From Micromonospora sp. MW-13 (GTDB lineage: Bacteria > Actinomycetota > Actinomycetes > Mycobacteriales > Micromonosporaceae), in assembly GCF_003434305.1 (NCBI RefSeq), contig NZ_QKKX01000044.1, positions 1 to 64,000 of the forward strand: DNA of 64,000 bases. Reading direction: 5' to 3'. The notes beneath the pieces are model-generated. The model worked only from the letters and a program-made list of their open reading frames with translations, did no database searches and was not told where the DNA came from. Positions 52,560 through 61,395 of this stretch are shown one piece after another. The position numbers were made by a program, and so were the translations under genes. Within the stretch, counting starts at the first letter, position 1; each line of letters begins with the position of its first letter.

Positions 52560-52638
52560 CTCTTCATTCCCCGCCGCCGGCCGTGGCGTACGGAGTTTAG
52601 TTCGTCGGGGCCCACCCGATAAATCGACCGGCAGGGCA

Positions 52639-53841
52639 CTACCAGACCTGTTCGAGCACCCGCACGGTGTTGCCGCCGATCACCTTGGCGATCTCGTCGT
52701 CGGAGTACCCGTGGCTGACCAGCCAGCCGACGATGTTGCCGAACGCCTCGCCCGGGTTCTCCACGCCGGACACGTACTCCACCCGGGGGTGCTCCGGCCG
52801 GTTGCCGGCGTCGTGCGCGTAGTTGCCGGCGTAGGTGTTGTGCACCCCCACGTGGTTTCCGAACATCGTGTCCGGGCCGAACGTGACGTGGTCGATGCCG
52901 ACCAGTTCCACGCAGTACGTGAAGTGGTCCATCACCGACTCGATCGAGTGCTGCGGGTGCTCGGCCGACAGGGTGGTGTGCGGAGCGGCCTCGATGCCGA
53001 TCACGCCACCACGCTCGGCGCAGGCCCGGATCACCTCGTCCGGCTTCATCCGCGAGGTGTCCCACACCGTGCGGGCGCCGGCGTGGGTGATGAACACCGG
53101 CACCCGGCTGGCCTCGATCACGTCCAGCGAGGTCTGGTCGCCGGAGTGCGAGACGTCGATGGCGACGCCGAGCTTGTTCATCCGGTCCACCGCACGCCGA
53201 CCGAAGTGGGTCAGCCCGCCGTCGTGCCGCTCGGAGAGGCCACCGCCGAGCATGTTGGCCTGGCTGTAGGCGATGCCGAGCTGGCGGACGCCGAAGCCGT
53301 AGAGGATGTCGATCCGGTCCAGCTCGTTCTCGATCGGGCTGGCGCACTCCAGGCCCGCGACCAGCGCCAGCCGGCCGTCCCGCTTGGCGGCGTGGATGTC
53401 GGCCAGCGAGGTGGCCAGGAAGACGTGGTCCTGCTTGTAGAGGTCACTCATCCGCATCCCGAGGGCGTAGACGAGGTCGTTCCACTTCCAGCCGTTCTCG
53501 CTGGTCACGCAGGAGGCGCCGGCCATGAAGTTGTCGAACACCGCGGTCAGGCCGGAGCGGGACAGCCCCTCGTAGCCGGTGCGCTGGCGCGCGGTGCGGT
53601 TGTACGTGCGAAGCTCGCCGACGTCCTCGGGCAGGACCACCGGGTGCTCGTGCAGGGAGATCGCGACGTGCTCGGTGAGCAGTCGGGTCACCCGCGCACG
53701 CTGGGCGTCGGTCAGGCCGAGGTCGTGCTCGGGCACCCGGCCGACTTCCTGCGCCAACTCGAACACCCGGTAGTCCGAGTGCGGCTCCAGGTACGAGTAG
53801 GACCTGTGCCCCTGGTACCGGGGGGCGGGTTCTTGCAGCAA
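52639..53841 (-). CDS. M19-family membrane-dipeptidase-like enzyme, copy 1
   Basis: 400 residues. Metal-site motifs of the renal-dipeptidase family appear as AISLHEHP (HxH in place of the usual HxD), VAGLE (Glu), VSHSGDQ (His), ITHAGAR (His) and FGPDTMFG (Asp). It should hydrolyse dipeptides in the cytoplasm, as no signal peptide is seen. The start is TTG, preceded by AAGGAGA. It is the last enzyme gene of the operon, 33 bp after the DppF-type ATPase. A second copy at 61392 is near-identical in the central third, so the pair arose by duplication. Confidence 0.85.
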   Translation of the reverse strand: MLQEPAPRYQGHRSYSYLEPHSDYRVFELAQEVGRVPEHDLGLTDAQRARVTRLLTEHVAISLHEHPVVLPEDVGELRTYNRTARQRTGYEGLSRSGLTAVFDNFMAGASCVTSENGWKWNDLVYALGMRMSDLYKQDHVFLATSLADIHAAKRDGRLALVAGLECASPIENELDRIDILYGFGVRQLGIAYSQANMLGGGLSERHDGGLTHFGRRAVDRMNKLGVAIDVSHSGDQTSLDVIEASRVPVFITHAGARTVWDTSRMKPDEVIRACAERGGVIGIEAAPHTTLSAEHPQHSIESVMDHFTYCVELVGIDHVTFGPDTMFGNHVGVHNTYAGNYAHDAGNRPEHPRVEYVSGVENPGEAFGNIVGWLVSHGYSDDEIAKVIGGNTVRVLEQVW

Positions 53842-53874
53842 GACACTGTCTCCTTCGGGACGGTCGCCGGTCGT

Positions 53875-54864
53875 TCACGCGGCCAGCGGGAAGTGGCAGG
53901 CAACCGGGTGGACTCCGGCGGCCAGCGGCGGTTCGGTGGTGGCGCAGGTCTCGGTCGCCTGCCAGCAACGGGTCCGGAACCGGCAACCAGAGGGCGGGTC
54001 GACCGGGCTGGGCGGGTCACCGGCCAGCAGGATCCGCTGCCGTTGCCCGCGTCCGGCGGGCTCGGGCACCGGCACGGCCGAGAGCAACGCGCTGGTGTAC
54101 GGATGCCGGGGCGTGTCGTACAGGCTCGCCTCGGGGCCGGTCTCCACCAGCTTGCCGAGGTACATCACCGCCACCCGGTCGGAGATGTGCCGCACCACGG
54201 ACAGGTCGTGGGCGATGAAGACGTACGCCACGCCCAGCTCCTCCTGGAGCCGTTCCAGCAGGTTGACCACCTGGGCCTGGACCGACACGTCCAGCGCGGA
54301 GACCGGCTCGTCGCAGACGATCACGTCGGGTTGCAGAGCGAGCGCCCGGGCGATGCCGATGCGCTGGCGCTGCCCGCCGGAGAACTGGTGCGGGTAGCGG
54401 TCCAGGTGCAGGTCGGGATCGAGGCCGACCAGGTCGAGCAGGTCCCTGATCCGGTCGATCCGGCGCCGCCGGTCCAGCACGTCTGGGTGGATCTCGAAGG
54501 GCTGGAGCAGGATCTCCCGGATGGTGCGCCGCGGGTTCAGCGACGTGTACGGGTCCTGGAGCACGATCTGGATTCGCCGGCGCAGCGCACGCAGTTCCCG
54601 ACCCTTGGCCGTGTGCACCACCGACTCGCCGAAGCGCACCGCGCCGGAGGTGGGCTGTTCCAGCCCGACCAGCATCCGGGCCAGGGTGCTCTTGCCGCAG
54701 CCGGACTCGCCCACCACGCCGAGGGTCTCGCCCCGGCGCAGGTCGAAGGAGACCCCGTCGACGGCCTTGACCACGCCGCCGGAGGTGAACGGTATCCGCC
54801 CCTTGAGCGGGAAGTGCTTGACCAGGTTCTCGACCCGCAGCACCACGTCATCGCCGGGTGGCAC
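53875..54864 (-). CDS. Dipeptide/oligopeptide ABC transporter ATPase (DppF type)
   Basis: 329 residues. ABC motifs: Walker A GESGCGKSTLA, signature FSGGQRQRIGIA, Walker B VIVCDEPVSALD. The C-terminal CXXXXXXC-type region (CRFRTRCWQATETCATTEPP) is the oligopeptide-transporter [4Fe-4S]-like Cys motif found in DppD/DppF proteins. The GTG start was chosen for GGAGG 6 bp upstream; it overlaps the DppD stop by 17 bp. With the other ATPase it powers import by the permeases at 57845 and 58785. Confidence 0.88.
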   Translation of the reverse strand: MPPGDDVVLRVENLVKHFPLKGRIPFTSGGVVKAVDGVSFDLRRGETLGVVGESGCGKSTLARMLVGLEQPTSGAVRFGESVVHTAKGRELRALRRRIQIVLQDPYTSLNPRRTIREILLQPFEIHPDVLDRRRRIDRIRDLLDLVGLDPDLHLDRYPHQFSGGQRQRIGIARALALQPDVIVCDEPVSALDVSVQAQVVNLLERLQEELGVAYVFIAHDLSVVRHISDRVAVMYLGKLVETGPEASLYDTPRHPYTSALLSAVPVPEPAGRGQRQRILLAGDPPSPVDPPSGCRFRTRCWQATETCATTEPPLAAGVHPVACHFPLAA

Positions 54865-55831
54865 CGAGCACCTCCTCATGGTGGTGGCAGGCGCTGGCCC
54901 GGTTGGCGGGGAGCACCTCCAGCGGCGGCAGGACCGTCCGACACTCGTCGGTCGCCCGGGGACAGCGCAGGTGGAACGGGCAGCCGGCGGGCAGCCGGGC
55001 CGGGTTGGGCGGGGCGCCCGGGATCGCGTAGAGCACGTCGTCGCGCCGGTCCACCCGGGGCATCGAGGCGAGCAGCCCCTCGGTGTACGGATGGGCCGGG
55101 CCGTCGAAGATCTGCTCGACCGTGCCCCGCTCGACGATCCGGCCGGCGTACATCACCGCCACGTCGTCGGCGACCTCGGCCACCACCCCGAGGTCGTGGG
55201 TGATCAGCAGCAGGCCCATCCCGCTGTCCCGCTGGATCTCCGCGAGCAGCTCCATCACCTGGGCCTGCACGGTCACGTCCAGGGCGGTGGTGGGCTCGTC
55301 GGCGATCAGCAGGTCCGGTTCCAGGCAGATGGCCAGCGCGATCATGATGCGCTGCCGCATCCCGCCGGAGAACTGGTGCGGGTAGTCCCGGATCCGGTCC
55401 TTGGCGGCCGGGATCCGGACCCGGTCGACCAGTTCGACGGCCCGGCGGCGGGCGTCGGCCCTGGACATGCCGCGGCGCACCCGCAGCACCTCCATGATCT
55501 GGTGCCCGACGGTGAAGACCGGGTTGAGCGCGGCCATCGCGTCCTGGAAGACCATGCCGATCTCCTCGCCGCTGATCCGGTCCCGCTGTTTGCGCGGCAG
55601 GGTGAGCAGCTCCCGGCCGTGCAGCCGGACCGCGCCGCTGATCCGGGCCGGCGGCGTGTCGAGGATGCCCATCACCGCCTGCGCGGTGACGCTCTTGCCG
55701 GAGCCGGACTCGCCGAGGATCGCCAGGGTCTGCCCGGGGTCGACCTTGAGCGACACCCCGTTCACCGCGTTGACCGGCCCGCTCGGGCCGGGGAACGCGA
55801 CCCGCAGGTCGTCGATCTCCAACAGGGTCAT
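54848..55831 (-). CDS. Dipeptide/oligopeptide ABC transporter ATPase (DppD type)
   Basis: 327 residues. Walker A GESGSGKSVTA, signature FSGGMRQRIMIA and Walker B LLIADEPTTALD are intact. FHLRCPRATDECRTVLPP is the Cys-rich C-terminal feature of the family. The ATG overlaps the hydrolase stop by 4 bp (55828-55831), showing tight coupling. It partners the DppF-type ATPase. Confidence 0.9.
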   Translation of the reverse strand: MTLLEIDDLRVAFPGPSGPVNAVNGVSLKVDPGQTLAILGESGSGKSVTAQAVMGILDTPPARISGAVRLHGRELLTLPRKQRDRISGEEIGMVFQDAMAALNPVFTVGHQIMEVLRVRRGMSRADARRRAVELVDRVRIPAAKDRIRDYPHQFSGGMRQRIMIALAICLEPDLLIADEPTTALDVTVQAQVMELLAEIQRDSGMGLLLITHDLGVVAEVADDVAVMYAGRIVERGTVEQIFDGPAHPYTEGLLASMPRVDRRDDVLYAIPGAPPNPARLPAGCPFHLRCPRATDECRTVLPPLEVLPANRASACHHHEEVLGATRR

Positions 55832-56664
55832 CGCAGCACTCCGGCCTCGGCGAGGAAGTCGCGCACCACCTGCTGGAACAGATCGGGCTCCTCCAACTGC
55901 GGCGAGTGCCCGGACTTCTCGAAGACCACCAGCCGGCCGTCGGGGACCAGGTCCGCGATGACCTGCGAGGCCGCCACCGGGGTACGCCAGTCGTGCCGGC
56001 CCACGGTGACCAGTGTCGGGCAGGTGATCGACGGCAGCTTCGGCTTGAGGTCGTAGCGGGGCATGTTCTGCCCGAAGGCCGCGTTGTGGGTCCGGTAGTG
56101 GAACCGGGTGGCGGCCAGCTTCGCCTCGTCCTTGGCCGGGTCGTGCTGGTGGTCGTACAGCGGCAGGATGGCCCGCCAGTACTCCCGCAACTGCTCGTTG
56201 CTCTCGAACCGGCCGGTGCCGATCCGCTCGATGACCCACTCCGGGATCACCGAGCGGTCGGTGTTGCGGGCCCGCTCGACCGCGAGGTGGTCATGGGCGG
56301 TGTCCGCGGCGGTGTCCCGCAGCACCAGCGCGGAGACCCGGTCGGGGTGGGCGACGGCGTACTCCAGGGCGATGAACCCGCCGTACGAGCCGCCGGCCAT
56401 GACGATCTTCTCGTAGCCGAAGTGCTCCCGGATGGCGTCCACGTCGGCCACCCACTGCTCGTGGGTGAACGGCTCGTCGTCGCTGGACTCGCCGGACCCG
56501 CGGGCGTCGAAGACGATGACCCGCATCCGGTCGGCGAACGGGCCGAACGAGCGCTTCGGCTCGTTGCGCGAGCCCAGGCCGGGCGCACCGTGGTGCACGA
56601 TCATCGGCGGTGCGTCGGTCGGGCCGAACGCCTCGACGACCAGTTCCGCTCCGTTGATCTTCAT
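55828..56664 (-). CDS. Alpha/beta hydrolase, prolyl aminopeptidase-like
   Basis: 278 residues. The nucleophile elbow is GGSYGGF (Ser), the acid is in GRHDWRTP (Asp), and the base His in SGHSPQLEEP. FDARGSGESS is the usual oxyanion region (HG.PG..). This is the S33 family group, which includes proline iminopeptidases and other small-substrate hydrolases. Its place between the peptide transporter ATPases and the M24 gene supports peptide or amide cleavage in the cytoplasm. It overlaps both neighbours by 4 bp. Confidence 0.82.
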   Translation of the reverse strand: MKINGAELVVEAFGPTDAPPMIVHHGAPGLGSRNEPKRSFGPFADRMRVIVFDARGSGESSDDEPFTHEQWVADVDAIREHFGYEKIVMAGGSYGGFIALEYAVAHPDRVSALVLRDTAADTAHDHLAVERARNTDRSVIPEWVIERIGTGRFESNEQLREYWRAILPLYDHQHDPAKDEAKLAATRFHYRTHNAAFGQNMPRYDLKPKLPSITCPTLVTVGRHDWRTPVAASQVIADLVPDGRLVVFEKSGHSPQLEEPDLFQQVVRDFLAEAGVLR

Positions 56665-57842
56665 CGGACCCCCTCGATGACGTTGGATGCCAGGTCGCGC
56701 GGGTAGCTGGTGAGCCGGCGCGGGCCGTCCTCCCCTACCAGGACCGTGTCGGAGATGCGGTAGCCGGCGTGGCCGGGGACGTAGACGCCCGGCTCGCTGG
56801 AGAGCAGCATGCCGGGGGCGAGCACGGTGTCGTCGCCGTCCTCGACCCACGGCGCCTCGTGGTTCTGCAACCCGATGCCGTGCCCCTGCCGGTGCCGGAT
56901 GTAGTCCCCCAGCCCGTGCCCGCGCAGCACGTCCAGGCAGATCCGGTTGACCTCGGCGCAGGTCCGACCGGCGATCATCGCCTCGGTGCCGACCTCCTGC
57001 GCCTGTCGGTCGGCCTCGTAGTAGCGCACCTGCTCGGCGGTGGGTTCACCGATGACGAAGGTGCGCTCGCTCTCCACGAACCGGCTGGCCACCGCCGCGC
57101 CGAGGGAGAGGATGAGGGTGTCCCCCGGCTGGATCCGCCGACGGGTCGGCAGGCCGTGCGGCAGGGCGGAGTTCGGGCCGGCGTAGACCAGCCCGCCGGC
57201 CAGCTTGGTGGTGTAGACGACCAGCTCGTAGTCGGCGTACATCCGGTCGGTGCCGTACCCGATCACGTGCCGGGCGATCTCGTCCTCGCGGGGCAGCGGT
57301 CCCCCGCCGGCCAGCGCCTCCTCGATCAGCGCCCGGCCGGCGCCGAGCATCTCGTCGCAGATCCGCGCGGCGGCCTCGTGGAACGGGATCTCCTCGGGGA
57401 ACTTGCGCAGCCGCAGCCGGGACACCGCGTCGGTGGTCTCCAGGTTGACCCCGGCGATGGCCAGGGACAGTGCCCGGAACGCGCCGACCGAGATGCCGGC
57501 ACTCACCCCGATCCGGCGGATCGGGCCGCCGGGGCGGGACAGCGCCGCGGCGAGGGTCTGCTCGGCGGTGACCACGCCCGGGTACTCGAAGTAGCTGGCC
57601 GTGGCCACCTGGACGCCCTGCTGGGCGGCGTACTCCTCGTCGAGCCGGGGGATGACCAGCAGCGGATCCCCCGCCCGCGGCATCCAGAGGTAGACGGGGC
57701 GTTCGGTGGCGATGTAGAAGAAGCCGCTGAGGAAGGCGACGTCGGCCGGCGAGCTGGCCAGGAAGCCGTCCAGGCCACGCTCGTCGAGCGCCTCGGCTAG
57801 CCGGGTCCGGACGCTGGTGTAGAAGCTGTCGGGCAGTCGCAT
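56661..57842 (-). CDS. M24-family protein with altered metal site (creatinase-like)
   Basis: 393 residues with the creatinase/aminopeptidase fold: an N-terminal domain (SPADVAFLSGFFYIATERP) and a pita-bread C-terminal domain. Of the five expected metal ligands, the first Asp is Ser (ILSLGAA), the second is Glu (ESERTF), His (GHGIGL) and the first Glu (SSEPGVY) are kept, and the last Glu is Ser (RISDTV). Real Xaa-Pro peptidases need all five. Creatinase and the ectoine hydrolase DoeA use the same fold with changed sites, so this may cut C-N bonds of a small non-standard substrate. The start follows GGAGG. Confidence 0.85.
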   Translation of the reverse strand: MRLPDSFYTSVRTRLAEALDERGLDGFLASSPADVAFLSGFFYIATERPVYLWMPRAGDPLLVIPRLDEEYAAQQGVQVATASYFEYPGVVTAEQTLAAALSRPGGPIRRIGVSAGISVGAFRALSLAIAGVNLETTDAVSRLRLRKFPEEIPFHEAAARICDEMLGAGRALIEEALAGGGPLPREDEIARHVIGYGTDRMYADYELVVYTTKLAGGLVYAGPNSALPHGLPTRRRIQPGDTLILSLGAAVASRFVESERTFVIGEPTAEQVRYYEADRQAQEVGTEAMIAGRTCAEVNRICLDVLRGHGLGDYIRHRQGHGIGLQNHEAPWVEDGDDTVLAPGMLLSSEPGVYVPGHAGYRISDTVLVGEDGPRRLTSYPRDLASNVIEGVR

Positions 57843-57844
57843 GG

Positions 57845-58726
57845 TCAGCCTCCGTTACGGCGGGGGTCGCGGGTGTCGTTGAACCGCATGCCGGCGACGG
57901 TCGCCGAGAGCACCAGCAGCAGGATCGCCAGGGACGGGAAGAGCGTCTGCCACCAGGCGATGGCGATCACGCCGCTGCGCTGGGCGTTGAGCAGGATCCG
58001 TCCCCAGGACCAGGCGTCCGGGTCACCGAGGCCGAGGAAGCTCAGGCCGGCCTCGGAGATCACCGCCCGGGAGGCGGTGAGCAGTACGCTGACGATCACC
58101 AGCGAGACGACCGCGGGCAGGATCTCCCGGGTGACGATCCGCCAGCCGGTGGCGCCGAGCACCCGGGCCCCGTCGATGTAGGGCATCGCGCTGACCACCA
58201 GGCCCTGCGACCGGATCAGCCGGGCCACCTCGGGCCAGGCGAAGAATCCGATGATCATGGTGAGCGTCCAGACGCTGGGGTTGACCACCGCGGCCAGCAT
58301 GATCATCAACGGCAGGGTGGGCAGCGCCAGCATCACGTCGGTGATCACCGTGGCGACCGCGTCGATCGGGCGGAAGTAGGCCGAGGCCAGCCCGATCGCG
58401 GTACCCAGCACGATCGCGATCACCGAGGCGGCCAGGCCGATCACCAGGCTGGTCCGGGTGCCCCAGACCACCTGGGCGAAGATGTCCTGCCCGAGGTCGT
58501 CGGTGCCGAACCAGTGCGCGCCGGACGGCGATTGCAGCACGTCCGCGCCGGCACCGACCGGCTCGTCGGCGATCAGCGGCGCGAAGACCGCCATCACCAC
58601 CATCACGAGCAGCACCAGCACCGACAGCGCCGCGGAGGGCTGGCGCAGGTAGCTGTACCAGGACCGCCTGACGGCGGCCGGGGCGACCGGTGGCACCGTC
58701 TGCTCGGTCAGCACGGGGGCGCTCAC
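57845..58726 (-). CDS. Dipeptide ABC transporter permease (DppC type)
   Basis: 293 residues with six predicted helices (SVLVLLVMVVMAVFAPL first). The EAA-loop region GARVLGATGWRIVTREILPAVV is intact, as is the DppC feature WFGTDDLGQDIF. The GTG start follows GGGAGGA. The M24 gene follows 2 bp after its stop. Confidence 0.9.
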   Translation of the reverse strand: MSAPVLTEQTVPPVAPAAVRRSWYSYLRQPSAALSVLVLLVMVVMAVFAPLIADEPVGAGADVLQSPSGAHWFGTDDLGQDIFAQVVWGTRTSLVIGLAASVIAIVLGTAIGLASAYFRPIDAVATVITDVMLALPTLPLMIMLAAVVNPSVWTLTMIIGFFAWPEVARLIRSQGLVVSAMPYIDGARVLGATGWRIVTREILPAVVSLVIVSVLLTASRAVISEAGLSFLGLGDPDAWSWGRILLNAQRSGVIAIAWWQTLFPSLAILLLVLSATVAGMRFNDTRDPRRNGG

Positions 58727-58784
58727 GGCATCCTCCCTTCACAGGTGGCGGCTTCGGGGCTCCGCTGCGCTGCACTCCTCGCGC

Positions 58785-59738
58785 TCACAGTCGAATCCTT
58801 GGGTTGAGGACGGCGTAGAGCATGTCGGTCAGCGCGTTCGCGGCCACCACGGTGACGGCGAGCATGATGAACGCCCCCTGGAGCACCGGATAGTCCTGCT
58901 GCCCGACCGCCTCGAAGATCAGCCGGCCGACTCCGGGATAGGCGAAGACCGTCTCGGTGAGCACCGCGCCGCCGACCAGGGTGCCCAGTTGCAGGCCCAT
59001 CAGGGTCAGCGCCGGCAGGATCGCGTTGCGCAGGCCGTGCTTCCAGACCCGGCGCCGGGCCGACAGGCCCCGGGCCTGGGCGGCCCGGATGTAGTCCTCG
59101 CCGAGGACCTCGATCATGTTGGTGCGCAGGGTCAACGCGTACGGGCCGAGCTGCACCAGCACCAGCGACAGCACCGGTAGCACCAGGTGGTGCGCCAGGC
59201 TCAGGTAGGCCGCCGCACCCCGGGTGTCCGGGTCGATCGCCCCACCGATCGGGAACCAGCCGAGCCGGGCGCCGAGGAAGACCAGCAGCAGCATGGCGAC
59301 GCTGGGCACGAAGAGCGCGTGCCCGCCGATGCCGAGCGCCTGGAGCGTACGGTCCAACCACCTGCCCCGGTGCACGGCGGCGGAGACGCCGATCGGGATG
59401 CCGACGGCGATGGTGATGACGAACGCGCTGCCGGCGAGCAGCAGCGTCCAGGGCAGCCGGTCGACGATGATGTCGGCGACCGGTTGGATCTGCCGGAACG
59501 AGATGCCCAGGTTGCCCTGGAGCAGCTCACGCAGGTACGACACGTACTGCTCCCACAGCGGACGGTCCAGGCCGTACGTCTTGAGCAGCGCCGCCTGCAT
59601 CTCCGGCGTCATGTCCCCCTCGACCATCAGGGACGTGGGGTCCCCCGGCAGCAGCCGGAGCAGGAAGAACGTCGAAGTGATCGCAATCCACACGGTCAGG
59701 ACGGCTTTCAGTGCCCGACTGAGCACGAAACGTGCCAC
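58785..59738 (-). CDS. Dipeptide ABC transporter permease (DppB type)
   Basis: 317 residues with six predicted helices. The DppB start AVLTVWIAITSTFFLLRLLPGDP, the RTNMIEVLGEDYIRAARARGL-like loop (here YIRAAQARGL) and the end AVLNPRIRL are clear. The GTG start follows AGGAGGGG. With DppC it forms the channel. Confidence 0.9.
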   Translation of the reverse strand: MARFVLSRALKAVLTVWIAITSTFFLLRLLPGDPTSLMVEGDMTPEMQAALLKTYGLDRPLWEQYVSYLRELLQGNLGISFRQIQPVADIIVDRLPWTLLLAGSAFVITIAVGIPIGVSAAVHRGRWLDRTLQALGIGGHALFVPSVAMLLLVFLGARLGWFPIGGAIDPDTRGAAAYLSLAHHLVLPVLSLVLVQLGPYALTLRTNMIEVLGEDYIRAAQARGLSARRRVWKHGLRNAILPALTLMGLQLGTLVGGAVLTETVFAYPGVGRLIFEAVGQQDYPVLQGAFIMLAVTVVAANALTDMLYAVLNPRIRL

Positions 59739-59769
59739 GGGGGACCCCTCCTTTCCTTCTTGGTTCCGG

Positions 59770-61395
59770 CTACTTGACCGGGGTGACCTGGGCCAGCGAG
59801 TACGCGGTGACCATGCCGAGCAGGTCCGACGGCGACGGGGCGAAGCCGGTGAACTTGCTGCCGTTGTAGGCGAACCGGAAGTTCTCCACGTACAGCGGGG
59901 TCAGGTACGCCTGGTCGTGCACGACCTTGTCGAGGTTCTTGATCTTCGTCTTGAACGCCTCGGGGTCGGTGGTGCCGGCCGCCTCGTTGATCAGCTTGTC
60001 GATCTCGGTCGACTTGAGCAGGTTGTAGTTGATGCCACCCGGGTTGCTGGACAGGTAGGTGCTGCGCAGCTGGTCCATCGGGTTGTCGAACACACCCCAC
60101 TGCGAGGCGTCGATGTCGTACTCGCCGCTCTTGGTGCGGGCCAGGAACGTGTTCCGCTCGACGCACTCGTTCTCCAGCTTGATGCCGGCCTTGGCCGCGC
60201 TCTCGCGGAAGAGCTGCACCACGCGGGTCATGTTCGCGTTGGACTGGTCGCACGCCACGCCGAAGGCCAGCTCGTCGAAGAACCCGTCGTTGTTGGCGTC
60301 CTTGTAGCCCGCCGCGGTCAGCTTGGCCTTCGCCCCGGCGGGGTCGAACGCGTACGGCTTGACCTCGGTGTTGTCGTAGTCCGAGAAGATCGGCGAGATC
60401 GGCCCGGCCATCTCCTGGGCGTCGCCCTGGAGCACCGCCGAGATGATCGACTTGGTGTCGACCGACATCGACAGCGCCTGCCGGACCTCCTGGTCGGCCA
60501 GGTGCTTGTTCTTCATGTTGTAGGTGAGGTGGGCGAAGCCCAGCGCGCCGACCTTCGCCATCTTGATCTTCGAGTCACCCTCGAAGGTCTTCGCCGCCGA
60601 CACCGGGACCGGGGTGCCCATCAGGTCGATGTCGCCGTTGCGCAGCGCCAGCATCATCGTGTTCACGTCCGGGTAGACCCGGTACTCCACCTTGCTGACC
60701 GCCGCCTTGCCACCCGGGGCGAGCGGGTAGCTCTCGTTGCGCTTCATGACGTAGCGCTGGCCCTTGGTCATGCTGTCCAGCACGAACGGCCCGGCCCCGA
60801 CCCAGTTCGTGTCGTTGGGGAACTTGGACAGGTCGCCGGCCGGCTCGAAGACGTGCTTCGGCACGATCGACATCCAGAACCCGACGCCCTCCGCGAACGG
60901 CGCGTACGGCTGGGAGAGCTTGAACTTGACCGTGGTCGCGTCCGGCGCCTCGATCGACTCGACCCAGGTCAGCTTCGCGGCGACGTTGCCGAGCTTGTAC
61001 TTCATGATCATCTCGGCGCTGAACTTGACGTCGTCCGCGACCACCGGCTTGCCGTCGGTCCACTTGAAGTCGTCCCGCAGCACGAAGACGGCGGTCTTGC
61101 CGTCATCCTCGTAGCGGTACTCCTTGGCCAGCTCCGGCGCCTTCTTCGCGTTCTCGTCGATCCGCAGCAGGTGCGGGTACATCGCGTTGAGAATCCACGA
61201 GTCGGTCTTGCTCAGCGACTGCAGCGGATTGAAGTTGCTCACGTCGGTGGTGGTGCCGATCCGCAGCACCGAACCGTCCGTCGAGGTGTTCGAGGACGCG
61301 TTGTCCTCGTTCAGGCCGCAGCCGGAGACACCCAGCGCGGCCACCACGCCGAGCGCGACGGCGAGCCGCCACCGCCCCTTGACTGTCTTTTTCAC
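59770..61395 (-). CDS. Dipeptide/oligopeptide-binding lipoprotein
   Basis: 541 residues. A lipoprotein signal ends at the lipobox VSGC. The SBP_bac_5 domain has TTDVSNFNPLQS, NAMYPHLLRID and GNPI-like segments, and LSMSVDTKSIISAV. It captures peptides or peptide-like solutes outside the membrane. The GTG start is preceded by AGGAGG and overlaps the M19 copy-2 stop by 4 bp. Being second in the operon and first of the transporter genes is usual for a binding protein, which needs high expression. Confidence 0.9.
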   Translation of the reverse strand: MKKTVKGRWRLAVALGVVAALGVSGCGLNEDNASSNTSTDGSVLRIGTTTDVSNFNPLQSLSKTDSWILNAMYPHLLRIDENAKKAPELAKEYRYEDDGKTAVFVLRDDFKWTDGKPVVADDVKFSAEMIMKYKLGNVAAKLTWVESIEAPDATTVKFKLSQPYAPFAEGVGFWMSIVPKHVFEPAGDLSKFPNDTNWVGAGPFVLDSMTKGQRYVMKRNESYPLAPGGKAAVSKVEYRVYPDVNTMMLALRNGDIDLMGTPVPVSAAKTFEGDSKIKMAKVGALGFAHLTYNMKNKHLADQEVRQALSMSVDTKSIISAVLQGDAQEMAGPISPIFSDYDNTEVKPYAFDPAGAKAKLTAAGYKDANNDGFFDELAFGVACDQSNANMTRVVQLFRESAAKAGIKLENECVERNTFLARTKSGEYDIDASQWGVFDNPMDQLRSTYLSSNPGGINYNLLKSTEIDKLINEAAGTTDPEAFKTKIKNLDKVVHDQAYLTPLYVENFRFAYNGSKFTGFAPSPSDLLGMVTAYSLAQVTPVK

